From Bordetella parapertussis (lineage in GTDB: Bacteria; Pseudomonadota; Gammaproteobacteria; Burkholderiales; Burkholderiaceae_B): a stretch of 64,000 nucleotides of DNA. Numbering within the stretch: position 1 is the stretch's first letter; every line of letters begins with the position of its first letter. Where the stretch lies: assembly GCA_945903445.1 (NCBI GenBank), contig CAMDNZ010000003.1:45098-109097 (forward strand), given 5' to 3'. Of this stretch, positions 9,607 through 17,671 are shown piece after piece. The translations under genes and the position numbers were made by a program. The notes below the pieces were generated by a model. The model saw only the letters and a list, made by a program, of their open reading frames with translations, was not told the DNA's origin and did not search any database.

Positions 9607-10287
9607 ATGAACGCCTCCACTTTGTCCGACATTGAACAAACCCGCTTCAATATGGTGGAACAGCAGATCCGCCCGTGGGATGTGCTGGACGAAACCGTCC
9701 TGGCCGCCCTGTGCGAGGTCCATCGCGAGAACTTCGTCCCTGCGGACAAACGCGCTCTGGCATTTTCCGATCTCGAACTGCCGCTGGTCGTAGACGGCGT
9801 CAATACCCGCGAAACCATGCTGGCCCCGAAAGTCGAGGCCCGCCTGACGCAAGATCTGCAACTGATCGCCACCGACTGTGTGCTGGAAATCGGCACCGGT
9901 TCGGGTTACCAGGCCGCACTGATCGCCCATCTGGCGCAACAGGTCACCACAGTGGAAATCGACAGCCGCCTGTCCGCGTTCGCCAAGGGCAACCTGCAAC
10001 GCAGCCAGGTTGCCAACGTCAAGGTCGAAACCGGCGACGGCCGCAATGGCTGGGGTTCGACCGAATACGATGCCATCCTGGTAACGGGTTCGGTGCCGGT
10101 CGTGCCGGATGCACTGAAGTATCAGCTGCGCGTGGGCGGCCGGATGGTCATTGTCGTAGGCCAAGCCCCCATCATGACGGCCGTTCGCATCACTCGCACG
10201 ACCGCCGCGACGTTCGAGACTCAGCCCCTGTTCGACACGTTCATCAAACCGCTGCGCGGCACGGCCGTCTCGCAGTTCAAGTTTTAA
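9607..10287 (+). CDS. Protein-L-isoaspartate O-methyltransferase family protein
   Basis: A 226-residue SAM-dependent methyltransferase of the Pcm family, which repairs isoaspartyl residues. It has NMVEQQIRPWDV at the N terminus, the SAM-binding motif LEIGTGSGYQAALIAHLA, and a LRVGGRMVIVVG strand. The frame is open 34 codons further upstream, but homology starts at MNASTLSDIE (ATG 9607). The gene lies directly before the TolC-family gene (3-base gap), an arrangement I associate with Alcaligenaceae. In this branch substrate activity is less certain than in canonical Pcm. Confidence 0.88.
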   Translation: MNASTLSDIEQTRFNMVEQQIRPWDVLDETVLAALCEVHRENFVPADKRALAFSDLELPLVVDGVNTRETMLAPKVEARLTQDLQLIATDCVLEIGTGSGYQAALIAHLAQQVTTVEIDSRLSAFAKGNLQRSQVANVKVETGDGRNGWGSTEYDAILVTGSVPVVPDALKYQLRVGGRMVIVVGQAPIMTAVRITRTTAATFETQPLFDTFIKPLRGTAVSQFKF

Positions 10288-10290
10288 GGT

Positions 10291-11610
10291 ATGCGCCGCT
10301 TCGCTTGGCGGCATAGCGCACTGGCGCTGCTGCTGTGGGCCACGGCCGGATCGGCTGCGGCCGACGATCTGATGCAGGTCTATCGTCAAGCATTGAGTGC
10401 CGATCCCACGTATGCCGCTGCGCGAGCCGAACACCGGGCCGGGCTGGAACGCCTGCCTCAAGCCCGCGCTACGCTGCTGCCGCTGATTTCTGCCGAGGTC
10501 GGTCCCACCTATTCCGATGTGCGCAGTTCGCACAGCCTGCGGCGTCACGATGCCGGCGGGCGCGTTGCGTGGGATGTGGTGCTCACCCAGCCGCTGTTCG
10601 ATTGGTCGCGCATGCAAAGCTACGAGCAGGCCAAGCTGGTCGTAGCCGCCACCGAAGTGCAATTCCATCAAGCGTATCAAGCCTTGCTGCTGCGCGTGGC
10701 AGAGGTTTATTTCAACGTGCTGTCGGCCCAGGATCAGTTGTCCGCCACACTGGGCGAACGCGCTGCGGTCGAACAACAGTTGGCCTTTGCCAAACGCAAT
10801 TTCGAACTCGGCAGCGCCACGATCACCGACACGCACGAAGCGCAAGCGCGACTGGACATCGTACGCGCCCGGCAACTGCTGCTGGAGAACACGCTGGAGG
10901 TTCAGCGCGACATCCTCACTCAATTGACCGGTCAGCCACCGCGCGAGCTGGCACGCCTGCCCGATGCGGTCGCGCTGCCCGCGCCCGAGCCGGCCCGGCT
11001 GCAGGACTGGTCGGAGCAGGCCGAATCGTCAGCGGTCGCCGTCACGCTGGCGCACCTGCAGTCGCAGATCGCCGAACGCGACATCGACATCGCGCGTAGC
11101 GGTCACTACCCCACCGTCAATTTGCGCGCCACCAGCGGTAGCTCCGCCTCGCGCAGCTCATCGCGCGTATCGGACGGACGCCCCATCGACAGCAGTATCG
11201 GTGTGGTCTTATCCATTCCCTTGTACTCGGGCGGCGGCATCTCGTCACAAGTGACCGAGGCGGTGGCGCTTCAACAGCGTGCTCGCGAAAACCTGACCGC
11301 TGCGCGCCGTCAGGCCGTGCAGCAGACCCGCCAGCATTTCACGGGAGTGATCAGCGGACTGCTGCGCGTCGATGCGCTGCAAGCCGGTGAGCGCGCCAGC
11401 CGATCGGCAGTAGAGGCCAACAAGGTCGCCTACGAAGTGGGTGTGCGTGTGAATCAGGACGTACTGGACGCACAGCAACAGCTCTATGCCACTCAACGCG
11501 ATCTGGCACAGGCGCGCTACGCGACGCTGATGGCGGGATTACGCTTGAAAGCGGTCAACGGCACCCTGGCCGAAACCGACCTGAGCGCCATCAACCAGTT
11601 ATTGCGTTGA
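10291..11610 (+). CDS. tolC: TolC-family outer membrane efflux protein
   Basis: Outer-membrane trimeric channel for type I secretion and drug efflux. The 439-residue protein has a signal peptide ending SAAADD, then two repeated helical/barrel units: YRQALSADPTYAAARAEH, the first barrel strand region TLLPLISAEV, and in the second half HYPTVNLRATSG and VVLSIPLYSGGGISSQV, typical of TolC repeat 2. An AAGG ribosome-binding site precedes ATG 10291. The partner pump is not in the window. It converges on the PhoD-like gene with a 4-base gap. Confidence 0.9.
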   Translation: MRRFAWRHSALALLLWATAGSAAADDLMQVYRQALSADPTYAAARAEHRAGLERLPQARATLLPLISAEVGPTYSDVRSSHSLRRHDAGGRVAWDVVLTQPLFDWSRMQSYEQAKLVVAATEVQFHQAYQALLLRVAEVYFNVLSAQDQLSATLGERAAVEQQLAFAKRNFELGSATITDTHEAQARLDIVRARQLLLENTLEVQRDILTQLTGQPPRELARLPDAVALPAPEPARLQDWSEQAESSAVAVTLAHLQSQIAERDIDIARSGHYPTVNLRATSGSSASRSSSRVSDGRPIDSSIGVVLSIPLYSGGGISSQVTEAVALQQRARENLTAARRQAVQQTRQHFTGVISGLLRVDALQAGERASRSAVEANKVAYEVGVRVNQDVLDAQQQLYATQRDLAQARYATLMAGLRLKAVNGTLAETDLSAINQLLR

Positions 11611-11614
11611 GGGC

Positions 11615-13822
11615 TCAGTCGGCGGACGGCGAAATGTCTTCGCCAGGCACGCGCAGTTGCACGCGCCGATCGGCCTCGCGTGGCAGAAAACACGTCACCC
11701 CAGGGCCTTGCGCATCCAACTGCCGCACCTGCGCCGGACGCCCCTCGTCATCGAGCAGCACCTGCCCCACGCCCGAACCGTTCCACAGCCGCTCGCCTGC
11801 CTGACGGCGATCCGGCAGTCGGGCGCTCACCTCCATGTGACGCCGTTTGGTCAGCCAGTTCAGGGGCGAATGGCGGTGATACAGCCAGCGGTTCAAGCGA
11901 TCCAACCAGTTCAACAGCCGGGGCGGAAATTCGTTCTTCAAACCACTGCTGGTGATCTGCCAGATGTCCGGCCCTCGGTCGCGATGACGAATCTGTATGT
12001 CGTACATGAACGAATAGTGAACGTCGCCCGACAAGATGACGTAGTTGCCCGGCGTGCGCGAGTGACGGAAGATATTCATCATTACCTTGGCCGCGCCTCG
12101 GTGCGCCATCCAGTTCTCGGCATCGACCACCAGCGAGTGGCCCAGCCACGTGAATATGCGTTGTACAGTTTCGATCAACTTGACCCCGAACATCGGGGCG
12201 GGCGAGACGATCACCGCCGACGGCTTGTCCAACAGCGCCTGCTGCAATTCGCACAGCGCCTCCCAATCCATCAGGCCGGAAGGCAAGCTGCGCAGCCGCG
12301 TACTGTGCCAGCGGCAGGTACGCGTGTCCAGCACGATGACTGCGGGTTCGGTAGGCAGCACATAGCCCCAATGCCGAAAATCGAGCAGCACGCCAATCAA
12401 GCTGTCCTGCAACTGAGGATCCAGGACATTTTCGGTCGCGGCAGACATCGAACCGCGAGCCGCCAGGCTTGCGCATCCCGCGCTAGCGTCCGCGGCGGGC
12501 GCCAGGCTATCGGTATGGCTGCGATCCTGATCGGGATCCAGCAAAGGCGAATCCCGCAACGAGCCGGCCTCACCCGAATCGCCATGCATCAATCTGTTCG
12601 CCGCCGACAACACATCGCCGAACACTTCCGGCGTATTACCCCATCCCTGGCACAAGGCATACGCCAGTAACGCATTGCCGACGATGCGGCGCGAGAACGG
12701 ATGGCCGTAGGCTTCCTCTTCCCAACGAGCCGACAGATTCCAATCGTCGGTGACATCGTGATCGTCGAAGATCATCATGGTCGGCAAGTGTGCCATGGCA
12801 CGCGCCGCTTGCGGCAGCGTGGCGCGAAAGCTATCCAGAATCCGCGCTTCTCGGCGGTAGTCGTCGACGTGCTCATCGTCCAGGGTCGGCATGGGCCGAT
12901 CGCACGCCAGCGTCCACGCCGTAGGCGACCACGCCAGCATGTACATCGCCATCATTTCGGCGAAGGTCAGCAGGTGGTTGTGCGCGCTGGCGGTGGTGAA
13001 AACCGGCTTCTCGACGCCACCGAAAAAACGCTCGCGCAGCGCCTCGTTCGACTTGAAAGCGGGCAGCAGTTTCTCGCGGCGGTAATAGGTATCGGGGTGG
13101 GCATACAAGGCTTGGCTATCGGCCACCACTGCGCCTTCCAACACTTCGTCGAACAAGCCCAGGCGTTCGATGAGCGCATGCACAGCCACCAGCATCGGAC
13201 CGGCCACGTCATCGACATAGACCTGATCGCCGCACAGCATCAACAGCGCGGGGCGGGTATGGGGCGCGCCCAAGGTTCGCTGCACTTCTCTATCGACACG
13301 AACCAGGCCATCGGCAGACGAATAATGCGGCTTGCGGCACGAACCATACAGAATGTTGTCGGCACGCCCCCGCAAAACGAAGCTTGCAGCGGTAGCGCCG
13401 TCATACAACAGATGCGAAGCCCAGGTGGCCAGACCTGCGCCCTGCGCGCCACCCGGGCCTTCGTTCGCCGCGTGGCCGTCGGCGTCGATCAGGATGTCGT
13501 AGGCAATATCGGTATCCACCGGCAGCGCGTTTTCTAAACGCACGTCAATGAAATGGATATAGGCGTGCTTGCCAATGGGCAGCACTTGGCAGCACGTATC
13601 GCCCAAGGGAATGCGCCATTCGATCGGGGCATCGGCGGCGACGTCACCGCCTTCGGCGTCCCTGGCATCGGCGAAAGAAATTTTCAAAGTAAGCGGCAAC
13701 GGCCGACTGGCGACCAGCCACAGAACGATGCGACGGGCTTCGATGCGACGCAGCAACGGCCCCGTCAACACGGTGGGTAGACGACTTGATGCGTCTTCAA
13801 AAGAGGGCAAATGTTCAGACAT
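11615..13822 (-). CDS. PhoD-like metallophosphatase
   Basis: A 735-residue protein with the metal-dependent phosphatase core of the PhoD family (phosphodiesterase/alkaline phosphatase D). Visible motifs are GSCRKPHY, LMLCGDQVYVDD (metal aspartates), MMIFDDHDVTDDWNLS (the D-H-D site) and LSGDVHYSFMYD near the C terminus. It is longer than classical PhoD and has an N-terminal beta-rich domain. No clear twin-arginine or Sec signal peptide is seen, so a cytoplasmic or unusual location is possible. The true substrate is unknown. No Pho box was noticed upstream. Confidence 0.83.
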   Translation of the reverse strand: MSEHLPSFEDASSRLPTVLTGPLLRRIEARRIVLWLVASRPLPLTLKISFADARDAEGGDVAADAPIEWRIPLGDTCCQVLPIGKHAYIHFIDVRLENALPVDTDIAYDILIDADGHAANEGPGGAQGAGLATWASHLLYDGATAASFVLRGRADNILYGSCRKPHYSSADGLVRVDREVQRTLGAPHTRPALLMLCGDQVYVDDVAGPMLVAVHALIERLGLFDEVLEGAVVADSQALYAHPDTYYRREKLLPAFKSNEALRERFFGGVEKPVFTTASAHNHLLTFAEMMAMYMLAWSPTAWTLACDRPMPTLDDEHVDDYRREARILDSFRATLPQAARAMAHLPTMMIFDDHDVTDDWNLSARWEEEAYGHPFSRRIVGNALLAYALCQGWGNTPEVFGDVLSAANRLMHGDSGEAGSLRDSPLLDPDQDRSHTDSLAPAADASAGCASLAARGSMSAATENVLDPQLQDSLIGVLLDFRHWGYVLPTEPAVIVLDTRTCRWHSTRLRSLPSGLMDWEALCELQQALLDKPSAVIVSPAPMFGVKLIETVQRIFTWLGHSLVVDAENWMAHRGAAKVMMNIFRHSRTPGNYVILSGDVHYSFMYDIQIRHRDRGPDIWQITSSGLKNEFPPRLLNWLDRLNRWLYHRHSPLNWLTKRRHMEVSARLPDRRQAGERLWNGSGVGQVLLDDEGRPAQVRQLDAQGPGVTCFLPREADRRVQLRVPGEDISPSAD

Positions 13823-14031
13823 GCGCGAAGGGTACCAAAATACGGCCGCCGTGCCCGCAGTGCAGCAAATTATGAAGCGTCATATGTATCTAAGGATAGA
13901 AACATCATATGAACCGGTTGGTCACGTCCCTGTTTTTACCCATGGCCTTGACGGGCCGACGAGCCGACGGCGACACTGCCTGCACCGGTCGCTCGTCCCC
14001 AGAGAATCGGGCTTTTCAAAGGAAATGTGCC

Positions 14032-15144
14032 ATGCTGCAAGCCCCACCCGCCCGTCCTGGCATGTCCGAACACGAGGTGGACACCCCCGCCCTGATCATC
14101 GATCTGGATGCGTTCGAGTACAACCTGGACCGCATGGCGCAACGCCTGGCCGGCACGGGCGTGGCGCTGCGCGCCCATGCCAAGACCCACAAGTCGCCCG
14201 TCATCGCCCACCAGCAGATGACGCGCGGTGCAGTCGGACAATGTGTGCAGAAGGCCGGAGAGGCCGAGATGCTTGCCTGGGGTGGCGTCTCCGACATTCT
14301 AGTCAGCAATCAGGTGGTGGGTGCGGCCAAGCTGGCCCGCCTGGCCGCATTGGCGCGCATCGCCCGGGTGGCGGTCTGCGTGGACGATGCCCTTCAGATC
14401 GATGCCCTGGAGCAGGCGGCCGCCCAGGGCGGCGTCCGCCTGACAGCGCTGGTGGAGGTAGATGCGGGCATGGGCCGTTGCGGTATCGCGCCGGGCGAGC
14501 CCGCGCTGGCGCTGGCGCGCCGCGTCGCCGACTCGCGTCATCTCAGGTTTGGCGGCATCCAAGCCTATCACGGCAGCGCGCAACACCTGCGAACGCCCGA
14601 CGAACGCCGGGCCGCAATCGGCATCGCCATCGGCCGCGCCGCCGACACCGTCGACTTGCTCAAGCGCCATGGGCTTGACTGCGACATCGTCGGCGGCGCA
14701 GGCACCGGCACCTTCGAGCTGGAGCTGGCAAGCGGCATCTACACCGAACTGCAAGCGGGCAGCTACTGCTTCATGGATGCCGACTATGCCCGCAACCGCG
14801 GAGGCGAATCCGCGGGCTTCAAGCATGCACTGTTCGTACTGGGCACCGTCATGAGCCAAACCCGTTCGGGCGCCGCCGTCACCGACGTCGGCCACAAGGC
14901 CGTGGCGGTCGATAGCGGCTTGCCCACGGTCTGGCAACGCCCCGATATCGCTTTTACCGGCGCATCGGACGAACACGGTCAGTTGAGCTGGGAGGCGGGC
15001 GATGGCGTGCAATTAGGCGACAAGCTGCGTTTGGTGCCTGGCCATTGCGACCCCACCGTAGATCGCTATGACTGGTATGTGGGCGTGCGCAAGGGCCGGG
15101 TCGAATGCCTGTGGCCGGTCGCCGCCCGAGGCGCGTTTTACTGA
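14032..15144 (+). CDS. DSD1-family PLP-dependent aldolase (D-threonine aldolase type)
   Basis: A fold-type III PLP enzyme of 370 residues. It has DTPALIIDLDAFEYN, then the PLP lysine in AHAKTHKS (Lys51), then VEVDAGMGRCG, and the C-terminal metal site PGHCDPTVDRYDWY with His338 and Cys339, which marks the D-threonine aldolase/3-hydroxy-D-aspartate aldolase branch. These enzymes cleave D-beta-hydroxy amino acids to glycine or glyoxylate-type products. The frame is open 41 codons upstream, but AAAGGAAA at 14018-14025 supports ATG 14032. No obvious operon partners. Confidence 0.87.
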   Translation: MLQAPPARPGMSEHEVDTPALIIDLDAFEYNLDRMAQRLAGTGVALRAHAKTHKSPVIAHQQMTRGAVGQCVQKAGEAEMLAWGGVSDILVSNQVVGAAKLARLAALARIARVAVCVDDALQIDALEQAAAQGGVRLTALVEVDAGMGRCGIAPGEPALALARRVADSRHLRFGGIQAYHGSAQHLRTPDERRAAIGIAIGRAADTVDLLKRHGLDCDIVGGAGTGTFELELASGIYTELQAGSYCFMDADYARNRGGESAGFKHALFVLGTVMSQTRSGAAVTDVGHKAVAVDSGLPTVWQRPDIAFTGASDEHGQLSWEAGDGVQLGDKLRLVPGHCDPTVDRYDWYVGVRKGRVECLWPVAARGAFY

Positions 15145-15191
15145 AGGCGCTTGAACCGTTTTAATGACGACGCTTAAGTTGTTTTACCGCA

Positions 15192-15227
15192 GGTCCTTGA
15201 ACCTGGTCACGCCAAGGTTCAAGAACC
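15192..15227. terminator. Strong inverted repeat between convergent genes
   Basis: GGTCCTTGAACCTGG at 15192-15206 pairs with CCAAGGTTCAAGAACC at 15212-15227 with one bulge and one mismatch around a 5-base loop. It sits between the convergent DSD1-type and Bug-protein genes. There is no T-run, so a rho-independent terminator is only inferred; RNA 3'-end protection is equally possible. Confidence 0.5.
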
Positions 15228-15259
15228 GGGTGCGCCGCCAAAGTGAGACGCCCGTCACG

Positions 15260-16228
15260 TCACGGCTTGAGATTATTGTCCTTCACCACGCGGGCCCACT
15301 TGGTTTGTTCGGCAGCCAGGAACTCACTCGCTTCGGCGGGCGAGTTCGCCATCACGTCCAAGCCGTCGCGTTGGAAGAACTGCTTCATGCTGTCGCGCGC
15401 CAATACCTCTTTGGCCGCCCGATTGAGCTTCTGAACGACCTCGTCGGGCGTACCCGCCGGTGCAGCCAGAATGAACCAGTTGCGGGCCTCGAAACCTGGC
15501 AGGGTTTCGGCCACAGTGGGGGTGTCCGGTAGAATCGCCATGCGTTGCGCACCGGTCGTGGCCAACAACTTCAGCTTGCCCGAACGGACATGCGGCAAGG
15601 ACGACGCGGGATTGTCGATCATCACATCGACCTGACCGCTGATCAAATCGATGAACGCCCCGCCCGCGCCCTTGTAGGGCACGTTGGTGAACTCGACCTT
15701 GGCCGACGACGCTAGCATTTCGGTCGCCAGTGCTTGAATCCCTGTCCCACCGCTCAAAGCGAAGTTGATGGGTTCGCCAGCCTTCGCCATGGCGATCAGC
15801 TCGGCCACGCTATTCGCCTTGAAATCCTTGTTCGCCACCATGACTTGCGAAGCGGCTGCGACAACGGTGATGGGCGAAAAATCTTTCACCGGATCGTAAG
15901 GCACTTCGGGATAGAACGCCGGGGTGGTCGCAAACGCCGCCGAACTGAGCAATATCGCATAACCGTCGGGCTTGGCGCGGGCGACATCGGTCGCGCCGAT
16001 CTGGCCGGTCACGCTGGCCTTGTTCTCGACCACGAAGCTTTGACCCAGGACTTCGGACAACTCTTTGGCGAAGGGGCGCGCCAGCGCATCGACGCCACCA
16101 CCGGCGGCGAAAGGCACGACCAGCCGTACTGCACGGTCAGGATATTGCGCCGCAGCCGGAGCCGACGCCGTGAATGCAGCAGCGGCCGACAATACCGCAG
16201 CAACGCGAGTGAAGCTCGTAAACAACAT
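15260..16228 (-). CDS. Bug-family (tripartite tricarboxylate transporter) substrate-binding protein
   Basis: A 322-residue periplasmic binding protein. A signal peptide ends at ASAPAAAQ, followed by the Bug hallmark YPDRAVRLVVPFAAGGGVDALAR, then KPDGYAILLSS, NVPYKGAGGAFIDLISGQVDVM and an FILAAPAGTP stretch. Such proteins bind carboxylates or other small acids. No TctA/TctB permease is adjacent, the usual orphan situation in Bordetella relatives. ATG 16228 is preceded by GGAGA. The gene is downstream of MmgE/PrpD and the TRAP permease on the same strand, so probably co-transcribed. Confidence 0.9.
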   Translation of the reverse strand: MLFTSFTRVAAVLSAAAAFTASAPAAAQYPDRAVRLVVPFAAGGGVDALARPFAKELSEVLGQSFVVENKASVTGQIGATDVARAKPDGYAILLSSAAFATTPAFYPEVPYDPVKDFSPITVVAAASQVMVANKDFKANSVAELIAMAKAGEPINFALSGGTGIQALATEMLASSAKVEFTNVPYKGAGGAFIDLISGQVDVMIDNPASSLPHVRSGKLKLLATTGAQRMAILPDTPTVAETLPGFEARNWFILAAPAGTPDEVVQKLNRAAKEVLARDSMKQFFQRDGLDVMANSPAEASEFLAAEQTKWARVVKDNNLKP

Positions 16229-16291
16229 AGTAAGTCTCCGATCGTTATAAGTTTTTGTCGTACCAGGTGCCAAGTGCACCAGCGAATCGCC

Positions 16292-17659
16292 TTACGTGCG
16301 AGGCCGACCCGCGGCCAGCGCAAGCACCGATTGAACATCGCTTGCCGAATCCAGCCGCCATACCGCATCAATCAAGGCGGCCGGTTCGCATCCCGATCCG
16401 CCGAAAGCACTCAGATCGTGCAGCTTGTTTTCCAATTCGCCATCGGTCAGCGGACGCCCGAGCGAGCCACGCGCAGCATCGATGCGAGTCGCGATCTCGC
16501 TGCCGTCGTCCAGCAGCACGCGTAGCGCCACGCCATCGACCGTGAACGACGCGTCGTCCTTAAAGACCACTTTCTGGCCCAACGCGCGCAACACCGGATC
16601 GGCGACCGCAGCGTCCGAGAACTCGGGCAAGCCTGCCCGGCCCCGCGTCAGCGCAACCGCTACTGCGTGCTGGGCACTCACCTGCGACGCCCGGCCGGTG
16701 CTCACGCCCGGACGATCGGTGCGTTGACGCAGCAGTGGATGGCCCGTCAGCTCGATCGCGTCGATTCGCGCCAACCGAGTCGGCCATGCTTTGCTTGCCG
16801 CTAGTTCGAGACACGCGTCGATCACGGGATTCAGCACCACGCCGCAGGGATACGGCTTATAGGTGTTGGCCATCAAGGCCCAGTGTTGGCCCAGGTCGCG
16901 TAAAGCCTCCACGCCATCGGGTGGGCCACCATAGACGTTCAAGAACCCTCGCGCGCCCTCCAGCGGATGCTCGGGTCCGTCGAAACCCGATTCGGCCAAC
17001 AGGGCCGACAGCAAGCCATTGCGTGCGGCGTTACCGACCGACGTGCTCTTGGCCATCGTTCCCAATGTCTCGACCAGTCCACATGCCTGATTGGCTGCCG
17101 AACCCATGGCCCACCGGGTGCGCTGCTCGTCCAGGCCCATCAGCTTCGCGGCGCCCGCCGCCGCACCCACCACACCGCAGGTCGAGGTGATGTGCCAACC
17201 TCGCGCGTAGTGAAACGGCGTGACCGCGTTACCCAAACGGCAGGCCACGTCCACACCCAACACGAACGCCGTCAACCATTGTTGTCCGCTGACAGGCCGC
17301 TCCTGGGCCAACGCGAACAAGGCCGAGGCCACCGGCGCGGTGGGATGAATGATGGTCGGCAGATGTGTATCGTCGAAATCGAAGACATTGGCGGCCATGG
17401 CGTTTAGCGCCGCCGCCGTGGGCATATCGGCCTGGACGTCGCGACCGATAACCGTCGCCGTGGCGGACCCGGAAAACCGCATCAGCGTCTGGGCCGCGAT
17501 ATCCAACGTCCGATCCCGGCAACCGGCCAGCGCGACGGCAAAGTAGTTCAATACTGCCCGCTTGGCGGCATGGCCCACGTCGGCGGGCAAATCGTCCCAG
17601 CCGATCTGTGCGACATGGACCGCAAAGCGAGCAGTCACCTCAGGCAACACGTGCGTCAT
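16292..17659 (-). CDS. MmgE/PrpD family protein
   Basis: A 455-residue member of the family that includes 2-methylcitrate dehydratase (PrpD), cis-aconitate decarboxylase and iminodisuccinate epimerase. It has the all-helical first domain (RAVLNYFAVALAGCRDRT, AANVFDFDDTH, HPTAPVASALFAL, GVDVACRLG) and the smaller second domain with YKPYPCGVVLNPVID. A GAGGA site precedes ATG 17659. It begins 12 bases after the TRAP permease stop and is followed by the Bug-protein gene. The specific reaction cannot be told; the context suggests processing of an imported carboxylate. Confidence 0.88.
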   Translation of the reverse strand: MTHVLPEVTARFAVHVAQIGWDDLPADVGHAAKRAVLNYFAVALAGCRDRTLDIAAQTLMRFSGSATATVIGRDVQADMPTAAALNAMAANVFDFDDTHLPTIIHPTAPVASALFALAQERPVSGQQWLTAFVLGVDVACRLGNAVTPFHYARGWHITSTCGVVGAAAGAAKLMGLDEQRTRWAMGSAANQACGLVETLGTMAKSTSVGNAARNGLLSALLAESGFDGPEHPLEGARGFLNVYGGPPDGVEALRDLGQHWALMANTYKPYPCGVVLNPVIDACLELAASKAWPTRLARIDAIELTGHPLLRQRTDRPGVSTGRASQVSAQHAVAVALTRGRAGLPEFSDAAVADPVLRALGQKVVFKDDASFTVDGVALRVLLDDGSEIATRIDAARGSLGRPLTDGELENKLHDLSAFGGSGCEPAALIDAVWRLDSASDVQSVLALAAGRPRT

Positions 17660-17671
17660 TGCTGAATATCC

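Noticed and set aside
9256..10923. 555-codon open frame antisense to thiD, the methyltransferase and tolC
   Set aside because: Spans three recognisable genes on the other strand; no domain.
11657..12670. 337-codon open frame antisense to the PhoD-like gene
   Set aside because: The opposite strand encodes clear metallophosphatase motifs.
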